Source: Hyphomonas sp. (GTDB lineage Bacteria > Pseudomonadota > Alphaproteobacteria > Caulobacterales > Hyphomonadaceae). From it: DNA of 64,000 nucleotides. The stretch is from positions 248,001 through 312,000 of the forward strand of contig WGNP01000003.1 in the NCBI GenBank assembly GCA_016124495.1, in the 5' to 3' direction. The notes under the pieces are model-generated. The model ran no database searches and was not told the origin of the DNA. It worked only from the letters and a program-made list of their open reading frames with translations. Positions 1 through 11,183 of the stretch are shown here, piece by piece; the first letter of the stretch is position 1, and the number at the start of each line of letters is the position of its first letter. A program made the position numbers and the translations under genes.

Positions 1-3000
1 GACCGGGATCGGCGAGAAGCCGACCGCGACATCGGCCGAGCCGGGCACATAGCCTTTCAGCAGGTCCTTGGTGACGGTGAAGGTGTCGCCCGGCCGCATG
101 AGCTGCGAGGTCGAGCGCGATTCCGGCAGGTAGGGCGAACGGGTCTGGATCTCGTAGTTACGGGTGACGGAGTATTTCTCCGGACCAGACACTTCAAGAC
201 GCAGCGGCGAGATGCCTTCGGCCTTCGCCGAGACACGCACCGGCAGGTCTGCACGCTGGCTCTTTCCGAGCGTGGGGGTGAGCGCAGTGGCCGGCACGCT
301 GACCTGCTGGCCGCCCGAGACCCTGGCCTTGAACTGGCCGGCGGCGAGTTCGACGTTGTCGATGGACACGGTGATGACCGCTTCATCGCCGGGGGCGAGG
401 AAACGCGGCATCACAAGCTCGGACGGCGCGCGGTCGCGCACTTTCATCTTCTTTTCAGCAGATCCGAGACCGGTCTTGGACCAGGCCACCGCCATCAGGC
501 GAAGTTCGCCGTTGAACTCCGGCAGGGCGAGCGGAACTTTCGCGCGTCCTCCTTTGACTTCGACGAGCCCGGAGAAGATTACGACCGACTTGGTCGGCAC
601 CACTGTCAGCCCTTCCCCGCCGAGCTGGTCACCGCCGACGCGCACTTCGGCCGGCAGGCCCATGTTCGGGTCCAGCAGGCGGCCATAGTCGTCATGCAGT
701 TCGACGCCGAGCGCCTTGCGGCCAAAGTAGTGGGCGACCGGGTCCGGCGACCTGAACTTCGTCAGTTGCAGGATGCCTTCATCCACGGCGGCCAGGGTCA
801 GGTAGACCTGTTCCTTCGGTCCACCCTCGATCCTGACGTCCACCGTCTGGTCCGTACGCGGACGGGCCACATCAGGTGCATCCAGCGTGACCTTGAAAGT
901 CCGCGAGGCCATGTCCACCGGCACATGGGCGATGCCGACCGCACGCCGCGGCTTGGCATTGAGAACCGGATCACGGCCGGAATAGACCGTGACCATGACA
1001 TAGGCGCCTTCACCCCACTCAGCCGTCACTGGCAGTGTGATCCTGGTGCCCTTGGCGACGACACCGACGTTCTGGACACTCAGCACACGGTCGGTCGCCA
1101 CCACAACCTGGGCCTGCCCGTCATAGGGCGGCACAATGGTAAGTTCGGCGCTCTGACCGGCCTTGGGCGACTTCTCGGAGGCGACGACCTTCACACGGTC
1201 CGGCCCTTCGGTTCCGTCTTCGCTCGTCCATCCGCCCCAGCCTACATAGAAGCTGGAACTCGCACCCGAGGCGGCAAACGCGCCCTGGCCTTCGATCACA
1301 AGTTCATGACTGCCCCATTCGAGGCCGGGCGCCTTAATCTCCCCAACACCGCCGGCGGGCGTGGTCAGCACGCCTTCATTGACCTTGGTGACCGTACGCG
1401 AGCGGCGCCAGGTCCACTGTTCGCCGTCACGGTACCAGTCGTAGTGATAGTCGATGGCGAGCACTTTCCAGTTGAGGCGCTGCGCAACGGCGGCGCCGTC
1501 GGCATTAACGACCACGACCTGAAACTTGGCTTCGCCGCCTTCCTCGACACTCGATTCAAAGGAGGGCTTGACGCCGACATAAACGGCTTCGGGCCGGTAG
1601 GGCACGCGGACGCTTTCGGCAACTGCGCGGCCACCGGGCTCGAGCACGCTGACAACTGTGTTGAGCCGCAGCGGCAGGCCGGAATTCGAACCCGCCGTGC
1701 CGGGCGAGAGGCGGATGACCGCCTTGCCGGAACCGTCCGTAGTCGTATCATTGAACTCGAGTATCTGTTCCTCGAATGTCTGATCGTGGCGGCCATAGGT
1801 GAAACCGTCGAACGCCTTGAAGGGCGACGGGTCGGCTTCGAGCCGGGCTTCGGCTTTCACCGTCAGGCCCGCGCCGGGGGCGCCATACAGGAAGCGCGCG
1901 TCGATCTCGACATCCCGCACGCCGCCCGCTTTGAGGGCGCTCTTCTCGTCGGTCTTCACGTCGACGGCAATGCGCTGGGGCACGAAATCCTCGACGGCAA
2001 AGCGCACTTCGCCGGCGGAAGCTGAAAGACCGTCGATTTCGATGCTGGCGCGCCATTCGCCGCGCGAGGCGCCGCGCGGCAGCGCGAAGGTCGACAGCAC
2101 GGCGCCGGATTTCGGATCCGTGAACCGCACTTTCGACGCGATCAGGCCGTTCGGCCGGTAGATCACAAGGTGGCCATTGCGGCCGGTGACCTGACGGCCG
2201 GCGCGGTCGCGCAGCATGGCGGTCAGCTCGACGCTTTCGCCGGGGCGGTAGATGCCGCGATCAGTATAGACGAAGGCATCCACGGGGCCGGGCGTACGCC
2301 GTCCTCCAACTTCCTGTTCGGAGAGATCAACCGGCGCGCGGGCAAGGTCCAGCGCAGCAAGTTCGCCGTTTGCGGCGGTCGCCAGCACCAGGCGGGGCGC
2401 CATGTTGCCCTGGCCGTTCATCAGCGGAGCATCAAACGTGACGCGGCCCTGTGCATTCGGTTTGGCTTCGGCGAGGACGGCGTTGTTGGAAGCAAGCAAC
2501 TGGACGGTCGCGTTGCGGACGGTCTTGCCATCCTTCAGCGAGCGCAGCGTGATATCGAGGCCGTTCTCGCCGCGGTAGGCGGTGAGCGCGAGATCGGTGA
2601 GGAGGATCCAGCGGCCGGACGAGGCGGCAGGGCCCTCGGCGTCGTTCAGTTCGGCGGCGTCGGTGACACTTACGAAATAGGCGCCGGGCTTCATCGGCCC
2701 GACGACATCCTGAAGCGGGAAGACGGTGACCACGGGCGCGTTGGCCGAGTTGGCGATGTCCATGGTGCCGGTGAAGAGTTCTTCGCCGACATCGTCCGGA
2801 GAATCCGGACCCCAGAGCCAGGACCACTGGCCCTGCCCGGTCGTGGTGCCTGCGTTGATGTTCTTGAAGACGAGCGCGCGGTCATTGATGCGGCTGACGG
2901 TGACGCGGACCTGGTCGACATTGACGGTCTCGATCGGCAGCCCGTCGGCATTCTCGCGCGGCAGGATCACGCCGGTACCCTTGAAGCCGACGAAAGGCGG

Positions 3001-3492
3001 ACGGTCAGCAAAGTCGATCGCAACGGTTTCAGCGCGTTTCAGCGTGCGGCCGTCAGCGGCGGGAAGACCGGCGAGGATCGTCGCAGTGCGGGTGGTACCG
3101 AAGGTGAGGCCGCCAACGCATAGCTCGCGGCCTTCAACGGTCAGCGCGGCCCGGAAGGCCGGGCGGAATTCGACATAGGGAGAGTAGTCCGTTTTCGGAT
3201 CAAGTGCGGCGGAAAAAACGAGGCAGGCGAGCGGTTGTTCGGTGGCGGTATCGATCCGGTAGCGGAAATAGGAGAACTCGGTTTCAGCGGCTTCGCGGGC
3301 GCGCTGGCGCGCTTCATCGCGTTTGCGGGCGGCGGCTTCGTCGGCCGGTGAACGTTCGACAAGGACCTGGGCATCGCTGTCCTCGCCCGGCCCCTGAGCG
3401 GTCTGCGAGCCGCCGCAGGCTGCCAGAGCAAGCATTGCTGCAGAGGCGAGCGCACCTAAGACCGCCCAACGGCCCCGGACCATGACTGACAT
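1..3492 (-). CDS. Alpha-2-macroglobulin family lipoprotein (YfhM-like), C-terminus cut off by window edge
   Basis: 1164 codons are open on the minus strand and run off the left edge. The start at 3492 is preceded by a GGAGG-type ribosome site at 3501-3508. The N-terminus is a lipoprotein signal with a lipobox ending in Cys26 (LALAAC), so the mature protein should be anchored in the cell envelope. The rest is a chain of MG-type beta-sandwich domains, including a recognisable MG2 stretch (DAFVYTDRGIYRPGESV) and a bait/MG7-like part. Bacterial alpha-2-macroglobulins are periplasmic protease traps, usually about 1600-1900 residues and often paired with PBP1C. The thioester motif (CxEQ), if present, would lie beyond the window, so I cannot say whether this is the thioester type. 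Family is clear; the exact subtype is not. Confidence 0.88.
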   Translation of the reverse strand, partial: MSVMVRGRWAVLGALASAAMLALAACGGSQTAQGPGEDSDAQVLVERSPADEAAARKRDEARQRAREAAETEFSYFRYRIDTATEQPLACLVFSAALDPKTDYSPYVEFRPAFRAALTVEGRELCVGGLTFGTTRTATILAGLPAADGRTLKRAETVAIDFADRPPFVGFKGTGVILPRENADGLPIETVNVDQVRVTVSRINDRALVFKNINAGTTTGQGQWSWLWGPDSPDDVGEELFTGTMDIANSANAPVVTVFPLQDVVGPMKPGAYFVSVTDAAELNDAEGPAASSGRWILLTDLALTAYRGENGLDITLRSLKDGKTVRNATVQLLASNNAVLAEAKPNAQGRVTFDAPLMNGQGNMAPRLVLATAANGELAALDLARAPVDLSEQEVGGRRTPGPVDAFVYTDRGIYRPGESVELTAMLRDRAGRQVTGRNGHLVIYRPNGLIASKVRFTDPKSGAVLSTFALPRGASRGEWRASIEIDGLSASAGEVRFAVEDFVPQRIAVDVKTDEKSALKAGGVRDVEIDARFLYGAPGAGLTVKAEARLEADPSPFKAFDGFTYGRHDQTFEEQILEFNDTTTDGSGKAVIRLSPGTAGSNSGLPLRLNTVVSVLEPGGRAVAESVRVPYRPEAVYVGVKPSFESSVEEGGEAKFQVVVVNADGAAVAQRLNWKVLAIDYHYDWYRDGEQWTWRRSRTVTKVNEGVLTTPAGGVGEIKAPGLEWGSHELVIEGQGAFAASGASSSFYVGWGGWTSEDGTEGPDRVKVVASEKSPKAGQSAELTIVPPYDGQAQVVVATDRVLSVQNVGVVAKGTRITLPVTAEWGEGAYVMVTVYSGRDPVLNAKPRRAVGIAHVPVDMASRTFKVTLDAPDVARPRTDQTVDVRIEGGPKEQVYLTLAAVDEGILQLTKFRSPDPVAHYFGRKALGVELHDDYGRLLDPNMGLPAEVRVGGDQLGGEGLTVVPTKSVVIFSGLVEVKGGRAKVPLALPEFNGELRLMAVAWSKTGLGSAEKKMKVRDRAPSELVMPRFLAPGDEAVITVSIDNVELAAGQFKARVSGGQQVSVPATALTPTLGKSQRADLPVRVSAKAEGISPLRLEVSGPEKYSVTRNYEIQTRSPYLPESRSTSQLMRPGDTFTVTKDLLKGYVPGSADVAVGFSPIPV

Positions 3493-3580
3493 CGATGAAA
3501 CTCCTCCCTCTCATCTGTACCATCTTACACACGATCGGGGCGGCGCCATAGGGGCGCGAATCTGGCGTAAGCAGGAATAT

Positions 3581-4441
3581 TCAGGAAGAAGCAGTGCTTT
3601 GCGCGGTGAGGATGGCGCGCAGGCCTTCCCGGTAGGTCGGATAGGCGGGCCGCCAGCCAAGCGCCGCTTTGGCGCGGGCGTTCGCGACGCGCTTGCATTC
3701 GGCGTAGAAGCTCGCCGCCATATCACTGAGCTGAGCGTGCCCGAAGGCAATTTCCGGCGGGGGCGCCATTCCGAGAAGCTGTGCGGCGAAGGTGGTCACG
3801 TCCTGCGGCGGCGCCGAAAGATCGTCACATAGATGGAACACTCCGGTCGCTTCCGGCCGTTGCACCAGCGCACCCAATCCGCTGGCAATGTCATCAACGT
3901 GCACGCGGGAGAAGACCTGGCCAGGCTTGATGACACACTGGGCGGTGCCGTCTCGCAACCGGTCGAAGGGTGAGCGGCCGGGTCCGTAGATGCCGGGAAG
4001 GCGCACGAGCCGGGCGCGGCCTTGGCTGGCATCCCGCCACTGGGTCTCTGCAAGAACACGCGCCGCAGCGCGCGGTGACGAGGGCGCCACCGGACTCCAT
4101 TCGAACGCCCAGCCCCCTTTCAGGTCTCCATAGACCCCCGTCGTGGACAGATAGGTTACGGACCGGGCATTGCCGGCCTGGCGGCCCGCCGCCAGTGCAG
4201 CGGGGCAGCCTTGCCGGCCGGGCGGCAGAGTGATCAGCCAGTGCGCGCCCGCCGGCACATCGACGGGCCCCTCCCCGGTCCAGACCGACGCGTCGATGCC
4301 CAGGGCCTTCAGATACGCCGCCTTTGCAGCCGTTCGGACGGTCCCGGCAACCTTCCAGCCCGCCGGCCGCAGCCGCCCCGAAAGCTGCAGGGCGCTATAG
4401 CCAAGCCCGAAAACAAAAAGCAGAGATTGCGGGAAAGTCAT
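3581..4441 (-). CDS. NAD(P)-dependent epimerase/dehydratase-like SDR protein (YeeZ-like)
   Basis: 286 residues. The N-terminus carries a Rossmann dinucleotide-binding turn, FGLGYSALQL (about residues 11-20), followed by the strand and helix order of extended SDR enzymes. Other matches are YLSTTGVYGDLKG (about 96-108) and GIYGPGRSPFDRLRDG (about 150-165), typical of the YeeZ/GalE-like group that has the Y of the catalytic YxxxK displaced or absent. Substrate is unknown. It is divergent from the TPR gene at 4505, with a 63-bp gap that must hold both promoters. It follows the alpha-2-macroglobulin gene only in position; nothing links their functions. Confidence 0.75.
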   Translation of the reverse strand: MTFPQSLLFVFGLGYSALQLSGRLRPAGWKVAGTVRTAAKAAYLKALGIDASVWTGEGPVDVPAGAHWLITLPPGRQGCPAALAAGRQAGNARSVTYLSTTGVYGDLKGGWAFEWSPVAPSSPRAAARVLAETQWRDASQGRARLVRLPGIYGPGRSPFDRLRDGTAQCVIKPGQVFSRVHVDDIASGLGALVQRPEATGVFHLCDDLSAPPQDVTTFAAQLLGMAPPPEIAFGHAQLSDMAASFYAECKRVANARAKAALGWRPAYPTYREGLRAILTAQSTASS

Positions 4442-4504
4442 TTGCCAACACCAGAGCGCCGTTGCCTAAACCGCGCTGAATAAACGGTTCGGAGCCAGCT
4501 GCCC

Positions 4505-5170
4505 ATGTCCCTGATAGCCTTCGCCGCCGCAACCGTTCTGATGATGCAGTCAGCAGGGGCAGAAATTGCCAGGGCCGAAGAGGCCCGGCTTGAGGCCTGT
4601 GTCGCGAAGATCGAGACCGATCCCGAGAACGCCTACGAAGATGCCCTCGCCTGGAGTTTCGAGGGCAACCTGCCCGGCGCGCGCCAGTGTACGGCGCTGG
4701 CCCTGATCGCGCTTGGCAATTACGAGACCGGCGCCGAGCGGCTGGAATCTCTCGCAGCTTCCACGGACGGCGGCACCATGGAGCAACGCGCGATCTACCT
4801 GTCACAGGCCGGTCAGGCCTGGATCATGGCCGGGGCGCCGGACGTCGCCGTGATATCTTTTTCGGACGCCCTTAAGATGGCGCCGGGGATGGTGGACCTG
4901 CTGCTCGACCGGGCGAGCGCCTACATCCTGATCGAAGAATGGGACAAGGCGCTGTCGGATCTCGACCTGGCGCTTGCCAGTTCGCCCGGCTTTGGCCCGG
5001 CGTACCAGTTGCGCGCGGAGGTCTACCTCAAAAGGAAGAGCTATGACCTCGCGATGCGCGACGTGGAAGCCGCGATGGCGGCCGATCCTAAGAACATCGA
5101 TACCCTGCTGGTGCGCGGGCGCGTGCGCGAGGCGATCCGGGTCGCTGCAGAAGACGGCGTGCCGCAATAA
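4505..5170 (+). CDS. Exported tetratricopeptide-repeat protein
   Basis: 221 residues with a short hydrophobic leader (MSLIAFAAATVLMMQSAGA) that looks like a cleavable signal peptide. The rest is alpha-helical with at least three TPR-like units from about residue 95: SQAGQAWIMAGAPDVAVISFSD, LLDRASAYILIEEWDKALSD and YQLRAEVYLKRKSYDLAMRD. Such proteins are scaffolds for protein-protein contacts, here in the periplasm. A GGAG about 10 nt before the ATG supports the start. It converges on the aminopeptidase gene with a 9-bp gap. Partner unknown. Confidence 0.75.
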   Translation: MSLIAFAAATVLMMQSAGAEIARAEEARLEACVAKIETDPENAYEDALAWSFEGNLPGARQCTALALIALGNYETGAERLESLAASTDGGTMEQRAIYLSQAGQAWIMAGAPDVAVISFSDALKMAPGMVDLLLDRASAYILIEEWDKALSDLDLALASSPGFGPAYQLRAEVYLKRKSYDLAMRDVEAAMAADPKNIDTLLVRGRVREAIRVAAEDGVPQ

Positions 5171-5179
5171 CCGGCTGCA

Positions 5180-6544
5180 TCAGGCGCCATACCGGGCCTC
5201 CAGCATCGACCAGACCGCGCGCAGGCTACACGGCGCGCCGCCTTCCGGCCGGCCGTATTTCGACTTGCGCCAGGCCCAGATGTCGAAGTGTGCCCAGCTC
5301 TTTGCGCTGACGAACTGCTTGAGGAACACCGCCGCTGTGATCGAGCCGGCGAAGCTGCCGCCGGAGTTAACGAGATCAGCAACCGGGCTCTTAAGCTCTG
5401 CCAGGTAGGGATCCCAGAGCGGCATGCGCCAGACCGGATCACCGGTGCGCTCCGACGCGGCGAGGATGTCAGCGGCCAGCTGGTTGTCGTCGGTGTAGAG
5501 CGGCGCAAGGTCGGCGCCGAGCGCAACGCGGGCCGCGCCGGTGAGGGTTGCGAAATCGAGCAGAAGGTCCGGGTCGTCTTCACTGGCGCGCGCGAGCGCA
5601 TCGCCGAGAACGAGGCGGCCTTCGGCGTCGGTATTGTCGATTTCGACCGTCAGGCCCTTACGGCTGGAGAGAATATCACCTGGCCGGAAAGAATTGCCGG
5701 CAATGGCGTTCTCGGCGGCCGATACGTAAAGCTTCAGGTGCACCGGCAGACCGGCGCCCATCACGAGTTCGGCGAGCGCGATGGCGTGCGCGGCGCCGCC
5801 CATGTCCTTCTTCATGATCCGCATGCCATCGCCGCCCTTGATGTTCAGGCCGCCGGAATCGAACGTGATGCCCTTGCCGACGAGCGAGACTTTCGTGTCC
5901 CCGGGCTTGCCCCATTCCAGTTCGAGGAAGCGCGGCGCTTCGGTGGCGGCGCGGCCCACGGCATGGACCATCGGATAGTTCGCCGCGAGCAGCGCGTCGC
6001 CAACGATGGCGGTGAGCTTGGCGCCGAAGCGTTCCGCCAGTGCGGCCATCTCCGCTTCCAGGCCGGCAGGTGTCATGTCCGCGGCCGGTGTGTTGACCAT
6101 GTCTCGCAGATGGGCGGCGGCCGCAGCCTCGCGCGACAGCCGCTCGCCTTCCTTGCCGCGAGGAACGCTGAGCCGGGGCGGATTGGTCTTCTCGGACTTA
6201 TAGCGCTCGAAACGGTACGCCCCGTCCGCCCAGGCGGCCGCGATCTGGGCGAAGGGCTGGCCGGCGTCCTGCGCGATTTCGTAGTCGCCTTCCGGCAGCC
6301 GGCCCGACAGGGCCGCGACCGCGAGCGCATCCTTACCGCTGCCGAGGCCGAACAGGACAGATTTTAGCGCTCCGGTCTCGCCTGGCACCAGAACCGCTTG
6401 CCCTGCCCCGGCCTTGAAGCTTTGCGCCGCCGCAATCGCGCGCGCGCCAGGGAACGGATCGTCCGTAAGCGCGGTGAAGGTCTGGGCGGTGTAGAGGTAA
6501 ATGCGGGCAGCGTGTTCCGGCTCGGCGGTGAAACTCTTGTGCAT
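5180..6544 (-). CDS. M17 family leucyl aminopeptidase
   Basis: 454 residues from ATG 6544, which has CAGGAA 8 nt upstream; a longer reading frame to 6619 lacks such a site. The C-terminal half holds the M17 catalytic core: the metal-ligand segment KGITFDSGGLNIKGGDGM and the family signature NTDAEGRL at about residues 304-311. These enzymes are cytoplasmic di-zinc or di-manganese exopeptidases that remove N-terminal residues from peptides. The N-terminal domain is shorter than in PepA, closer to the PepB/alphaproteobacterial branch, so a DNA-binding role like PepA's is not supported. Confidence 0.9.
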   Translation of the reverse strand: MHKSFTAEPEHAARIYLYTAQTFTALTDDPFPGARAIAAAQSFKAGAGQAVLVPGETGALKSVLFGLGSGKDALAVAALSGRLPEGDYEIAQDAGQPFAQIAAAWADGAYRFERYKSEKTNPPRLSVPRGKEGERLSREAAAAAHLRDMVNTPAADMTPAGLEAEMAALAERFGAKLTAIVGDALLAANYPMVHAVGRAATEAPRFLELEWGKPGDTKVSLVGKGITFDSGGLNIKGGDGMRIMKKDMGGAAHAIALAELVMGAGLPVHLKLYVSAAENAIAGNSFRPGDILSSRKGLTVEIDNTDAEGRLVLGDALARASEDDPDLLLDFATLTGAARVALGADLAPLYTDDNQLAADILAASERTGDPVWRMPLWDPYLAELKSPVADLVNSGGSFAGSITAAVFLKQFVSAKSWAHFDIWAWRKSKYGRPEGGAPCSLRAVWSMLEARYGA

Positions 6545-6660
6545 GGCGCGTTCCTGAAGGGTTTCAGGGTTAAGGCCGCACGCGGCGACGTTAACCGAAC
6601 TTTGACCCCGGCGGTTCAATATCGGGGCTTATGCTGGCGATACATACACGGAGCCCGATG

Positions 6661-7571
6661 ATGTCCAGTGCCAAAACGTCTCTGGCTTTGATTGCCTTTG
6701 CGCTCGCTGCGTCTGCCACCTCGTGTGCGTCTGCGCCAAAAGATGACGCGGCACTGGCGATGCAGGAAGCCATGAAGCCGGCCTCCCCCAAAGAACGCGC
6801 GGCAGCCAACCGCGCCGATCCGCTGACGCGTGCCAACTTCTGGGCCAAGGAACACCTGAAGGACGGCGAAGACCTGACGGTCAGCCTCGAATTTGCCCGG
6901 GCGCTGCGCGAAATCGGCAGCCATGAACGCGCCCTGGACGTCCTGTCACGCGCGTTGATCGTGCACCCTGAAAGCGCCGACGCGCTGATGCTGCTCGGCC
7001 GGATCCAGATGGCCACTGGCGATGTAGCTGCCGCCGGCCGGGTCTTCCACCGCGCGACTGAAGTTGCCCCGGAGCGGGCGGAAACCTGGGCTGCGCTCGG
7101 CACTACGTTCGACCGGGAAGGCCAGCACAAGCTTGCACAGACGGCCTATCAGAGAGCGCTGGAACTTGAGCCTCTGCGGACGACCACGCTGACCAACTAT
7201 GGTCTGTCGCTCGTACTTACCGGTGACCTGCCGGGCGCCGAAGCGAAGCTGCTTAAGGCAGCAGCGAACGCCGATGCCGGCGCCCGCGTAACCGAAAACC
7301 TGGCGCTGGTGCTGGGCTTGCAAGGCAAGTTCGATGACATGAAAACCGTCAGCGGCGCCGCAGCTCCCGAACAGGTAGTCGACCAGAATGTCGCCTTGCT
7401 GCAAGGGCTTATCCAGCCCGTGCGCAGCTGGGATGCACTGGCGGAGAAACCTGCGCCGGTTCGCGTTGCCGAAACCTTGCCCGGGGCAGAAGCGCAGATC
7501 GCTGAGCCCGTGAACGGCGTCGATGGCGCGGCCGCCGCCCAGAGCCCCGGGCGGACGCTGCGCCTGCGCAA

Positions 7572-7575
<4 letters not shown>
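6661..7575 (+). CDS. TPR lipoprotein, TadD-like
   Basis: 304 residues from ATG 6661 (another ATG lies at 6658; GGAG at 6650-6653 fits 6661 better). It has a hydrophobic leader and a possible lipobox Cys (SATSC) near residue 18-20. TPR units follow from about residue 65: SLEFARALREIGSHERALDVLSRAL, LMLLGRIQMATGDVAAAGRVF, WAALGTTFDREGQHKLAQTAY and LTNYGLSLVLTGDLPGAEAKL. The final NLALVLGLQGKFDD stretch and overall size are typical of TadD, the TPR lipoprotein of Flp pilus systems, and tadC lies 1.6 kb away; the identification as TadD is inference. It converges on the dehydrogenase gene, both ending in one shared CTAG (7572-7575). Confidence 0.7.
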
Positions 7576-9068
<1,493 letters not shown>

Positions 9069-9138
9069 GCGGCGGGTCTAGCGTCAACGGGCGCGCAGGG
9101 AAAGCCCTGCCCGTCCGACAGGTTTGTAGGCTGAGGTA

Positions 9139-10140
9139 TCAGGTCGGGGAGACGATTTGCGGGGCAGCCTGATTCTCGTTCTGCATCTTTTCGTACTTGA
9201 TGTAGGCCGGGCCGAGCACGACGAGGAAAAGCACAGGCAGGAAGAACAGGATCATCGGAACCGTCAGCTGGGCTGGTAGCGCAGCGGCCTTCTTCTCGGC
9301 TTCAGACATCCGCATCTCGCGGTTTTCCCGGGCCATCAGGCGCAGCGCGTCACCGAGCGGTGTGCCGTAACGCTCGGCCTGCCCAAGCGCCATGCAGACG
9401 GCTTTCACGCCTTCATGGCCGGTGCGGATCGCGAGATTTTCGTACGCCTGCCGGCGGTCCGGCAAAAAGGAGAGCTCCGCCACGGTGATACCGAACTCTT
9501 CGGCGAGTTCCGGCGACGCGCTGCCGATCTCCTGGCTGACTTTGTTGAAGCCCATCTCGATCGACATGCCGGCCTCGACGCAGATCAGCAGCATGTCTAG
9601 CGAGTCCGGGAAGGCCCGCATCAGGGACTTCTGACGTTTCTGAGCGAGGTTGGTTATGTAGATGTTGGGCGCATAGAATCCAGCAGCGGCGCCGAAGGCC
9701 AGCGAGCCGTATTTCATGACCGTACTGAGCCCATGGTCATTGATGAAGAAGATGTAGATGAACGCTCCCAGAGCACCAACGAACGGCAACGCCATGCGTG
9801 CGAAATAGAAGGCCGAGATCGGCCCGGGGCCGCGCATGCCCGCCTGGTTCATCAGCTTGACGACGTTCGGATCTTCCAGCGCCTTGGCGAGGTTCAGTTT
9901 CGACGAAATATTGCCAACGACGGAATCATTCTTCCGGCGCAGGCCCTTCTTCTCGAGCGCGGCGCGGCTCTGCTTGCGCAGTCGTTCGCGCTGGCTGGCG
10001 ACAGCCTTGAGGCGCGTCTCGAGCTTATTGCCCTGGAGGTAGGGCAGAAAAACGGTAAGCAGTGTACCGAACACCGCAGCCGCGACGAGATATGCCGCGA
10101 GCGTCTGAGGCCGGGATAAGGACAGAATGAACTCGTACAT
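9139..10140 (-). CDS. tadC: Tad pilus inner-membrane platform protein TadC
   Basis: 333 residues with an N-terminal membrane segment, two central membrane segments and a C-terminal one (VPMILFFLPVLFLVVLGP). The type II secretion F domain is at about residues 180-310 (AFPDSLDMLLICVEAGMSIEMGFNKV). TadC pairs with TadB to form the platform on which the CpaF ATPase acts to extrude Flp pilin. It is the last gene of the minus-strand pilus operon, 11 bp after tadB. Confidence 0.93.
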   Translation of the reverse strand: MYEFILSLSRPQTLAAYLVAAAVFGTLLTVFLPYLQGNKLETRLKAVASQRERLRKQSRAALEKKGLRRKNDSVVGNISSKLNLAKALEDPNVVKLMNQAGMRGPGPISAFYFARMALPFVGALGAFIYIFFINDHGLSTVMKYGSLAFGAAAGFYAPNIYITNLAQKRQKSLMRAFPDSLDMLLICVEAGMSIEMGFNKVSQEIGSASPELAEEFGITVAELSFLPDRRQAYENLAIRTGHEGVKAVCMALGQAERYGTPLGDALRLMARENREMRMSEAEKKAAALPAQLTVPMILFFLPVLFLVVLGPAYIKYEKMQNENQAAPQIVSPT

Positions 10141-10151
10141 CGCCGCCTGCC

Positions 10152-11183
10152 CTACATGTCGAAATTGATCATGTTGCGCATCACGGTTATGCCGAGGCCC
10201 ATCATAACCGCCGCAACTACGAGTATCACGTGTCCGGTTTCGGTCAGGAAGAGCTCCATGATGTAGTCGGGCGTTGTCATGAACACCATCGTACCCACAG
10301 CAAACGGCAGGGAGCCGATGATCATGCCGGACGCTTTGGCCTCCGAAGACAGGGCGCTGACCTTTTCCCGCATCATCTTGCGTGACCGGATGACTGTGGA
10401 GAGATTTCCGAGGGCTTCGGAAAGGTTGCCGCCTGCTTTCGCCTGGATCATCAGCACGATGGCGAAGAAATTCACTTCCTGCAGCGGCATGCGCTTGTAG
10501 AGCTGGCCAAGCGCCCGTTCGAGACCGGATCCCATTGATAGGTTGTCGGCAAAGGTCAGGAACTCCCTGCGCAACGGCTCAGGGCTTTCCTTGGCGATGA
10601 TCCGGATACACTCATTCAGCGGCAGGCCGGTCTTCACCCCGCGAACGATAACATCCAGCGCGTCGGCAAACTGGTTGATCATCTTTTTGTGACGGCCCTT
10701 GATCATCATGTTGAGTACAAAGTTAGGCAGCCCCAGAGTGCCCGCGAAGAACGCGGCCCCGCAGAGCAATGGCCGGCTCTTGAAGCTGATGCCGCTGATA
10801 ACGAGGCCCTCTGCACCGGACATCCAGACGGCTCCGGCGCAGACGACACCGGTAATGACCGAGATGATCCAGAATGCCGGAACTGACAGCTCAAGGCCGG
10901 CCTGGGTCAGCCGTGAACCGATATCCCTTGATGCCGATTTCCTGCGCGCCGTGTCCTGCTTGCGCAGGTTGTCAAGCATCTCCTGGGTCTTCGCCCGGCG
11001 CTTGGCTGTATCGTCGTTGGCCTTGCTGGCCGCTTTGGAAATCTTCGGCGCGCGCCCAGCCCCGATCTCGCGCGCGCGTTTCTTGGCCGCCTCGCCTTTG
11101 CCGGAAGTGAGCGTGAAACCAATACCGACGATCGCCATGAAGGCGAGAGCGGCCACGAGCAGGGTCAACAATGCGCTGCTCAT
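10152..11183 (-). CDS. tadB: Tad pilus inner-membrane platform protein TadB
   Basis: 343 residues with N-terminal and C-terminal membrane helices and a type II secretion F domain at about residues 175-300 (NQFADALDVIVRGVKTGLPLNECIRIIAKE). A basic, lysine- and alanine-rich cytoplasmic stretch follows the first helix. The start codon overlaps the cpaF stop by one base (TGATG at 11183), so translation is probably coupled to cpaF. It forms the membrane platform together with TadC. Confidence 0.93.
   Translation of the reverse strand: MSSALLTLLVAALAFMAIVGIGFTLTSGKGEAAKKRAREIGAGRAPKISKAASKANDDTAKRRAKTQEMLDNLRKQDTARRKSASRDIGSRLTQAGLELSVPAFWIISVITGVVCAGAVWMSGAEGLVISGISFKSRPLLCGAAFFAGTLGLPNFVLNMMIKGRHKKMINQFADALDVIVRGVKTGLPLNECIRIIAKESPEPLRREFLTFADNLSMGSGLERALGQLYKRMPLQEVNFFAIVLMIQAKAGGNLSEALGNLSTVIRSRKMMREKVSALSSEAKASGMIIGSLPFAVGTMVFMTTPDYIMELFLTETGHVILVVAAVMMGLGITVMRNMINFDM

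Noticed and set aside
694-2025. Long plus-strand open frame opposite the alpha-2-macroglobulin gene
   Set aside because: It is antisense to a clear domain-rich lipoprotein gene; its composition (Arg, His, Gly, Asp) is that of a GC-rich shadow frame.
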